Of a stretch of 64,000 nucleotides of DNA, positions 56,061-64,000 are shown one piece after another. The first letter of the stretch is position 1; the number at the start of each line of letters is the position of its first letter. The notes under the pieces were generated by a model. That model saw only the letters and a program-made list of their open reading frames with translations, was not told the DNA's origin and made no database searches. The DNA comes from Phoronis australis. Taxonomy: Eukaryota; Phoronida; Phoronidae. Position numbers and translations under genes: made by a program. The stretch covers positions 769-64,768 of the forward strand of contig NMRA01000237.1 in the NCBI GenBank assembly GCA_002633005.1, in the 5' to 3' direction.

Positions 56061-56612
56061 AATTTTGGTGTTTACTTTTATGCATACCTAGGCTTTTCTA
56101 GCGTGCGATAGACTGCAACTGAATTCAAATAGTAAACTAGCTCCAGGCTATCACTCAACCCTGTCTGTTCTCTTAAGTTATTTTTGTTACCTATTAGTTT
56201 CATCCACCACTATTTTTTGAGGGTATTGCATTCATCTCCTTTACCATGGGGAAATGCTGTAGTAACGTTCTTGTAAGTTGTCATTCATTGCCTCCACAGT
56301 CTCTTGCCTTTGGCTGTATGACAGCATCGGGTTATTGGAATATAAAAAGCTTTCTTTTCAGCTTCATTATTTAACTATTTTAAAAGTGCATTGACTTCAT
56401 CAATTGCACTATTTTTTTGACTCCTGCATTCATTGTCGCTCTGACCCGAAATATTCACATATCTCCTTGAAAGCCAATGGGCAGCCAAGCCTGTAGTTTA
56501 TGGCATTGTTTTGCCTCAATCGCCAATATTATTCCTCTTATGACGAGTCATCATATGTAACTCACGGTAGTGTACATTAAAAACATGGCAAGGTTTGCCT
56601 TTTCCCAGGCCC

Positions 56613-56664
56613 ATGGCTTCACCGTCTGCGGACGTTCTGCGGAAAAAAATCGCCTTTCTGTGTG
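56613..56664 (+). CDS. SESTD1: SESTD1-like gene, first coding exon
   Basis: After an acceptor-like TTTGCCTTTTCCCAG and four bases, ATG at 56613 opens 17 codons plus one base: MASPSADVLRKKIAFLC, ending at TGTG|GTGAGT. The vertebrate protein begins with a similar short segment that ends K-K-x-A-F-L-S-G-G. Joined with the next exon the result is AFLCGGHDRSGG. The start is chosen because the ATG has a good context (GCCCATGGC) and family position fits. SESTD1 binds phosphoinositides through its Sec14-like domain and associates with TRPC channels and Dapper in vertebrates; the same role here is inference. Confidence 0.75.
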
Positions 56665-59159
56665 GTGAGTATATAGCAACAGTGCTCTGTTTAACATCAC
56701 AACACAGTCAATCACAGGTCTGACCCAAATAACAATACCCAGTGCTGTGTGAGAACACATGTGTTACCTTCTGTCAGTTGGCCTGTTACCTGTGATTGTG
56801 GTTGAGTATTCACTACAGGTATTTGCACTCCTTTGTATACCTGAGAGTAGGGACTGGGTTGTAGTTTATCTGTACCTGGTTCCAGACTCCTGATTGCATA
56901 CTTATTAACTTATGATAAGGTGGGTTAAAGTTGGTTGACCTTGTGTTAAGCAATGTACACTTATCTAGAGTGGTGTCTCTAGGTGTATATATTTTCCCTT
57001 TTGTGTTACCTGTCTGTCGTTATTACCTGCAGGTTAGTAGTGTTTGAGTATAGGGTATGTCAAATTTATCGTGTGTCCTGTAGTTTTTTGTCTGTCAGTT
57101 TTTGTGTGTAGTATAGATACTTCGATATGTTATGTGTTCTTCAGGTAGATATTTGAACAGTCTATATTTTTGTACGCCTTCAGTGTCTTATGCTGTGTAA
57201 ACAGTTCTGAGTCTCAACATCATGTTAAATTATCTTTAATTTTACTATATTTGTTAAGATTAGGGAATGGGAATTGTCATTTTAGTTTTTTCATTATCCA
57301 GGTAACAATTTACCACTTTGCCCCATTATCAATGTTCAGGTTGCGTGTGGTTTTGTCAACAATTTGCTTGTAGGCTGACTATGAAGCATAAAAATGACTA
57401 AAACTGTTTTGTTTTAAGATTGTTCTGAACTTGTAAATTTAAGCAACTTCTTGGTTTTGGATCAGATTTCTGAAGTTTCAAGCAGAAATATTGTTGTGAG
57501 ATTAAAATTTAAGTTCCGAACATTTTATTGATTGTTTTAGAAATCTGTAATTGAATTTTTTCATGCCTTTGTGACAAAATGTGATTAGTAAAAAACTTGA
57601 AGCCTAATCCTTTAGAGTCACTGCAAGTGGTGACAGTAGTAAAACAAAAATGCAGATTACAAATTACTATTTCCTCTGAGTTTTCTTGAATGAGTTCAAC
57701 CGCGAAAAAATGCAATAAAATTATTATTTTGTCATTCAATAGCTCTGCGGTTAAGGGGTCGAATTTTCTATTCAGTAAGTAATGTGATCTGGCCCCTGAA
57801 GTTGAATTGTGATCCACTTAAAGGCTTTGTTTGCATTTTATCTTAAGCGCTGTTGATACAAAGTAATTCCCATAACTTTCCACTCTGGCTGTTATCTTTT
57901 GGGCTCAACTGCTGATGAAAATTGACTTACGATTTGTCAGGCGAAAAATTCACTTCTCCAAAACATCTCCAATTAAAGATTTAATTGCTCATTAACAACT
58001 GTCCCCGAAGTCAATTGAAAAAGGAATTCAGAGCAAGTGACCAATAAATAATTCATGGAATTCTGTCATCGATGTTTCTTGTGTGTTGTATTTTCTATTA
58101 AAAGTCATTTTTGGATCTTTCGTTGTTCAAACAAAATTCCTGTATGGTGTTATATAATTGAGGTTGGGTAATCATTCACTTAATTAGTATTCATTGACTT
58201 CTTGCAACTGTGAATTTTTTATCAGAAAGAAACATTGCTTTTTACCGTTGCTTATATTTACCCGAACAAGATGCCCGAGCGCAAGTGGATATGCAAAAAA
58301 GTAAAACCCGCACAATTTGACCCCTCTCCCCTGTAACAAGGTACCGTACTCCTTTGAGAAATTGGATCTTGTGCTAATTACGTTCTTGCAAAAACGATGT
58401 TATCGGGAACGGTGTCGACTCGAGGATGAAATAGGGATCAGCTACGCGCTTGCTCTTCCTACGGTAAAATCTCATGAATCTAGAACACACGGTGGTCAAG
58501 TAAAATTTTATTATCTCACTTTTTTGCGTACAAGACCTAGTACTAAATTAATGCTTTGCAGTGCTCAAGTTCTGCACTGTAACTGCCCTCAGACAAAATT
58601 GTGGGACATTTGCGACAATGTAAACGTCCCGTGAAAAATGAAAGAATGGCAATTTTGACAACTATTTTGTCCGAAATTGCTAAGATTTTACTGTATTTTA
58701 TGTAGACACTACTTCCCTTTGAGATGCACTGAATGACTTTGTTTTTATAGTTCATTCATACAACAAAAGTTGAAACGGAGCGAGTTGACACTGCCATTTT
58801 GTCACCATCTCATTCCATGTCAGCTATACGTCTCTACCTCTGAATATGTAAAAGCTTGCCATTTTTTCTTTTTCATCATAAACTCCAACCCACCCTGATT
58901 TTTAACCTTGAGGATGTGTACTCCACCATCCAGCCTAGAACTTGCACCTTCATGGCACCAAAACATTTGCAGTACAATCAGTTGCCAGTTCTGAGTTGTG
59001 TGTGTAAACGGCCACCTTGACGTCGATCAGTTTGCGCCATTTCACAGTTTAATGTCTAAACATGATGTTTAACGCCTGCCGTGATTGGACTGTCATCTCG
59101 GGGAGGGGGAGGGGGAGGTTGGACAACTTCCCATGTTTTACTTAGTTTATCTATTGTAG

Positions 59160-59262
59160 GAGGACACGACAGGAGTGGGGGTTCTATAATTATCATTCCC
59201 AAGCCTGAAGTAGACGGTCACTTGTTGAACGAGACTCTTGATTACCTTAGAGTAATACCAAC
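59160..59262 (+). CDS. SESTD1: SESTD1-like gene, second coding exon (Sec14-like domain start)
   Basis: Acceptor TTATCTATTGTAG and donor ACCAAC|GTAAGT bound two bases, 33 codons and two bases. GHDRSGGSIIIIPKPE and LLNETLDYLRVIP match the opening of the Sec14-like lipid-binding domain of SESTD1, where G-G-x-D-R-x-x-x-x-I-L-x-I-P and L-x-x-T-L-D-Y-L-x-x-I-P occur. Both phases agree with the neighbouring exons. The glycine-rich frame just upstream is intron read-through. Confidence 0.8.
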
Positions 59263-62058
59263 GTAAGTTAACTATATTTGTCAAGACTACAAAATGTCAC
59301 CAACTTAGCACATAGTATGACAGACAAGTGAAGTTTTAGTTTTTTTTCACGAAAATATGCATCTCCAACTTATTGTTTTGCCATTGTCATGGTCTGCCAT
59401 CAAGCAATATTTGAAATAGTGTGGTCAGTCACATCTACGTTATATCTCGGAAACCTTTGAAAATGAAAAAGGACCTGTATTTGCCATTATTTTTGTTTCA
59501 AACTGGTGATTTTATCCTTAGATGAGAGAGCTTAAATTTGGTTCATGGGCCCAAAAAACTTGACAATAACGGAATACGATCAGGCAAGAATTTAATAGAC
59601 TTGATGGGCACATGAGTGCATTAGGTCAGTCCTGAAATAGCACAGCACCACTCATTCTTTGGTATTTACCCACAATGCAACAGTAGTGATGAGCTCTTGT
59701 CCTGCTTCTTCGTGTGTAAATGTACTGGTCACCATCTCATTCTAGTCGTCATGCAATTCGCTACTGCGATACTGGCAATATTGCACTTCTGTATTTTGAG
59801 TTGCGTTGCTGAGGGCAAAAAATTAGCAAAAAGGGAAAATATCAGTGGTGGATTTGCTTCCCTTGTTATCAAGCTCTGGTTGACGTTTTGAATAGTAGTT
59901 CAGTCATGCAATGTTTTTTTCTACCTCCGCACAAGAAGAGAGTCCGTTTGAGGATGGTCCTATTTGCATTTGCATTTGTCAGGAATAAAATTCCGTCTCT
60001 GTCACCGAAAACTTGATATTATAACTTCGATTGGATTTGTGTCATGCAAATGGGGCATTCAGTGGCTCTCCATATTTGAAAAAAAGCACGGCCACTTGTT
60101 GTCAATAGCCTTTGCATCCTCAAAATCCCCACCATGCAAATTCTTATTAGATTTGTTTGGCATTCTAAGTGTTTGGTTACTATCCCCTTGGTACACTTTT
60201 TAATTTTGCTTACTATAAACAGAGGATCAGCTTAGTGATAAGACTGGCGTCTGTGTCTAACAATAAGCTTTTGTCTATAAAATGCGAAGGTAACTATATC
60301 TTAGCTCTTTAAAAACTCTTGAAAGTATCTTCATTAACCACATTTCAGTTTGTCTGGAGAACAGCTGAAGGTATGTTATCACTCGGATTTCGTAATGTGC
60401 CATTTATTTTTCACGTGTATGGAAAGTCGTGCCATTTGAAATAAACGAATTCTCTGTTTCAGATCCAAATATTTAATTAAATTCTGATTGGACACACCTG
60501 GCTTTTACTGTTTCATTAACTGAATTTGACACTGATAACCTTTTCAAAATCATTCTTCAAAAACTATGCGTTACATCTCAAGCCAAGTTTGAAGTTACAT
60601 AGAAAGTCATTTTTAAAACTTCAGATTTTGTGTAAAATGCTTTTCCACATTTGTAGTTTCTCACTGATGTGAGTTTCTAACTTCATACGCTTAGACAGCA
60701 AACGGAGTAGAGTTCATTGATTGGTTTTGTTGTGAGATTTGCCGCTGTGAATGTGGTAAATTCTGATTGGAAGTTGTGGATTCTGACTTTATCCATGGTG
60801 AAAATTGCTCAATTTTTTCAATAAAAAATTAATTAGTTTTGTTGAGGCTGGGAGATGTCCTGATTTTTTAAAGTCCTGCAATTTAGGTCGTCCTAAATGG
60901 AAGAATCACTAAAAATTACAAAAATTGCTCAAACACTGAAACACCATTTTTTCAATTATAATTTTATATCCACGTCTGTCTTATTATCTTTCATTCACAT
61001 TTATTCAGTTTTTGTCGTCACTGGAAATTTTTAACATTAATCATTAAATTTTGAAGTAAATGTTGTGTTATCCAGTACAAATATTTCAGTTTTACATTAG
61101 TAGTTTATTGTAAACTGCACGGTGTCCAGCATTAGAGACAAAATCCAATACCAACCTCACGTTTCGTGTTTGAAATTCAAGAGACTGTCGCAAGAATCTT
61201 CTGTAATTTGGTATGCCAACAACAACCTGCAGTTGAAATCACAAGCTCAGTCAACTGGGTAAACCACACACTTTTTGTTTAATGTGATCTGATTACATGG
61301 TCCCTTGGATCTACTGATTATCTCACCTGATAAGGACACCATGAATGAGATTGTATGTAAACAGGGGTGAACATTCATAAAACATTCATAAAACCTGTTT
61401 TGTTCTGATTGCCTTCAGGCTATTGTGGCCTATATACAACAGGGCTGGCCAGGTAGAAGTGTGTTGTCTATTATATCTAGAGCAGGGGTTATTAAACATA
61501 TGTTGTGGATTGGCAATAGGGAATGTGAACTTTTAACTGAGATAAGATGTGGTGAGGATGCCTGGATGTTTGCATGCAAATCCATTCATTACTGTTGGGG
61601 TACTTTACTGCAAATCGTGGAAAGTTTACCACAAGTTTTTTCATAACTTATATGCAATGCAAACCATCTTACTAATGGACTAAAATTGTCTTAATCTTTA
61701 GTTTTGTTGAGAAATTTGACGAAATAGAATTGCACTTGCAGGCCACATTGTCCACTAATTATGTGAAGAATTAGTGAACTTAAGTTAATTTTCAATTTAA
61801 TTGCAGTACAGCACTGAGCTTAACCTTTCACACAGACATACACTCTCCGACAACATCAACCTTGGTGTGAAAGGCCTTTAGGAGACGCATGACATGACCC
61901 GTGGCTCTCCACATTTCAAATACTGTCGAGATATCCTCACTCCCTTTGATTCCTAACTGTCACAGATTTACTGCTTGTCCAATTATCCGACTATTATTGG
62001 ACAATAAACCAAATCTAGTGCTCATCAAACACCCTTGACATAGTTTGTCCGCTTTCAG

Positions 62059-62149
62059 AGAGGACATACTGCAGCATGGATTCACAGTGATCGTGGATGG
62101 CAGAAGGACAACTGTGACTCAGCTACATGATGTTATACAGTTGTTAGAG
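62059..62149 (+). CDS. SESTD1: SESTD1-like gene, third coding exon (Sec14-like domain)
   Basis: Acceptor TCCGCTTTCAG and donor TTAGAG|GTGAGT bound one base plus 30 codons. ILQHGFTVIVDGRRTTVTQL contains G-F-T-V-I-V-D-G-R, the Sec14-like core strand that is nearly invariant in SESTD1 and related Sec14/spectrin proteins. It ends in phase 0. Later exons (rest of Sec14-like domain, spectrin repeats) are expected to the right of the window. Confidence 0.85.
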
Positions 62150-62389
62150 GTGAGTGAGTCTGTTGTCATGGATACCATCAATTTTATGAATTCCATAGTG
62201 GAATTCCGTAGTACCATTCCCATGTATTTGAGAATTCCAGAAATTTTGCAGCAGTTGTTGTATAGAAATTGTTTCCACTAATCTGTTGCGTGTCTATGTG
62301 ATTGAGAATCCCAGCAAGTTCTGTATCCTCTGTTGTTGGAAGCCCTTGAAAATGCCGTTGTCAGCCATCTGTTAGAAGATATAGGAGCT

Positions 62390-62660
62390 TATTAACAAGA
62401 ATTTGCCAAATATCTAAAAAAACTAGAAAGTTTAACTCTGTAAAAGTATGTTTTCTGAAAGTGGAGAGCCTATAGAATTTTATTTTTGACTTTTTATCAG
62501 TTTGCCATTAGTTGTGTCACCTGACCAAGTCTTTTTAGTAAAATTAAGCAAATATGAAAGATACATTGATAGCAAAAATAGGGCACCGGTAACATGACCA
62601 TGTTTTGTTCAATACGAATGTTCAAGGTTATAGCTCAAAAATGTTGTTACAGTTTTCTAA
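62390..62660. repeat. Dispersed repeat (TTGGGTCACGTGAC family), copy 3
   Basis: GCCAAATATCTAAAAAAACTAG, GTGTCACCTGACCAAGTC, TACATTGATAGCAAAA and AACATGACCATGTTTTGTTC follow the order of the copy at 40440-40700. It lies just past the third SESTD1-like exon. Confidence 0.6.
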
Positions 62661-64000
62661 ATTCTGTATGTTGATAGCCCTCATGCAAGCTTCCCAGTCT
62701 TATTGTTCTGTGCCATGTCAACTTCTTTTCTAAGTGCAAAGTAATGCCACATTTAGTGGTCCCAGTTTTCCGTTTTCAAAAACAGAGAAATTGTTTTACA
62801 AACATAAAAGCCTGTTTTTTCAGATTTGTAAATTATGAAATTCCGTTTTACTATTTTAATATCCGCCACAGCTTCTTTTGGTCGATAGCTTGATGCTGGC
62901 CATGTTTGTTGTTTCTTAAAATTGAAAAAATATCAGTGCCACCTTCAGAGAGAATCGACAACCGCTTGCACCCGTCTGCTTAAAAATGATTGTCCATCGA
63001 TCTGTGGCTAGTATATGTCGAAATTTGACGGAGTGTGTTATCGATTTTTGTCAATTAAAAAAACAAAGATACTATATTTGTGTTATCTGCGACTGAATTG
63101 TGGCAATTTTGTTCAAAATCTCATTATTCAGTCAAATAATACAGAATTCGTGAATTCCGTCCGTTTTCAGTTATTGCTGAAAACTAGGATCTCTGCTCAA
63201 GGTTTGTGGTTGATTCCATTACACTTGTGTAAAGAAACAAACAACCATTTTCCAATACAGCAATGTTGTATACTGATCTTTCCTGATGGCGTTTTGATCA
63301 AATATTTTGCCTTGCCGCTTAAAGGCCCCATTTCACATCAACGTCAAGGTGCCCGTGTTTTGGTCAGTGTCAGTTAGTGTGAAAGGTTATCTTTGGTCTC
63401 TAATTGTAAATAATTTGCCATATCTGAGATAGGATGTTGGGAAGACCGTCAAATTTTGACATTTTTCTTGTATTACTCATCAGCTTGAATGGACATGATG
63501 AGTTTGTAAAAATAATCCGTATGATTTATGAGTTGATCAAGAGGCATTTATGGATTGTTAAGACCTTATCTTTCTGTTCAGTTTCAGCCTCACACTTTAA
63601 AGTAAAGGTTTCTTTCATGTTAAGTTAATGTTTTGTGAAGGAGATAACCAGATATGGGTCTATTTATGAAAGGTCAGCCTAGTGCATACCATAAATAACC
63701 ATGTTCAAGTAGTTCACCCCTGTCTATGCACACATAATTTTTGTTAAGATTGAAGAATCGATTGAATATCACAAATAAGGCAGCGGGATGCTTACAGGGA
63801 CATTTTCAGTGTCGATACAGCTGCAAAGTGCATGGAAACCCTGATGGTATTTTCCATCTTGCAAATTAAGAAGAGAGCATTTTGTAGTCTTCACCATCTT
63901 TGTATCGCGCGTTGGTGGATGCCAGCTTACACCTCTCAAAAACAAAAACAATGCAGCTTCTTTTTTTGCTCGATTGTTGTTATTGTTGAATGACTTTGCT
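62661..64000. other. Intron of the SESTD1-like gene; no further exon found
   Basis: A 120-codon open frame (63015-63377) has no splice borders in the required phase and no match to the Sec14-like domain. The fourth coding exon should enter in phase 0; I see no candidate before the window ends. Confidence 0.4.

Larger units (their letters stand above)
48249..56608. other. CpG-poor presumed first intron; mostly unique AT-rich DNA
   Basis: Single unknown bases lie at 49485 and 51611 next to G-runs. A 14-bp near-perfect inverted pair (GAGACCCTCCGGAG and CTCCGGACGGTCTC) is at 49034-49080. No coding exon was found. Repeat copies are listed separately. Confidence 0.4.

Noticed and set aside
61415-61646. 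Plus-strand frame with IVAYIQQGWPG, suggesting a retroelement polyprotein piece
   Set aside because: Only about ten residues look familiar; the rest of the frame does not follow any polyprotein, and no element ends were found.
1-64000. CRISPR arrays, bacterial operons, rRNA genes and intact tRNA genes
   Set aside because: None found. Repeats here are minisatellites and transposons, and the tRNA-like pieces do not fold into full cloverleaves.

Overview
This is eukaryotic, animal-type genomic DNA: split coding exons with GT/AG borders, long introns, many short inverted-repeat elements, micro- and minisatellites, and two assembly gaps (23061-23092 and 38162-38566). The transposon mix (Kolobok-like THAP elements, a Penelope-like retroelement, a solo LTR, short inverted-repeat elements) and the two recognisable genes fit a marine invertebrate, possibly a non-vertebrate deuterostome such as a hemichordate. 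That placement is inference; nothing here fixes the species.

Region 1-12900 is gene-poor. It holds a possible THAP relic, nested repeats with an intact solo LTR (3936-4520), and a small intronless PHD-finger reading frame (minus strand, 6113-5796) followed at once by two histone-type 3' stem-loops and a purine-rich downstream element. It also holds a THAP zinc-finger first exon with a one-base slip (8157-7951), several short inverted-repeat elements and a fold-back Kolobok-like element (9521-10835).

Region 14043-41324 on the minus strand is one long gene. I assembled it exon by exon from splice sites, intron phases and protein similarity. It encodes a protein with two cyclic-nucleotide-binding (CNB) domains resembling CNBD2, plus a long N-terminal extension. 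The first CNB domain keeps its phosphate-binding cassette; the second looks degenerate. A few short exons are not located. Its largest intron carries a 3.5-kb imperfect palindrome, itself interrupted by a transposon with its own 5-bp target duplication.

Region 41500-47200 is a repeat cluster: a second Kolobok-like element with a THAP reading frame, two head-to-head Penelope-like 3' ends (GIY-YIG endonuclease), more short inverted-repeat elements, and a decayed gene built of repeats rich in DVDDGD.

Region 48200-64000 looks poorer in CpG by eye and contains the 5' part of a plus-strand gene matching SESTD1 (Sec14-like lipid-binding and spectrin-repeat protein). Three coding exons join in phase; the rest lies beyond the window. 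The introns hold minisatellites and a small dispersed repeat family.
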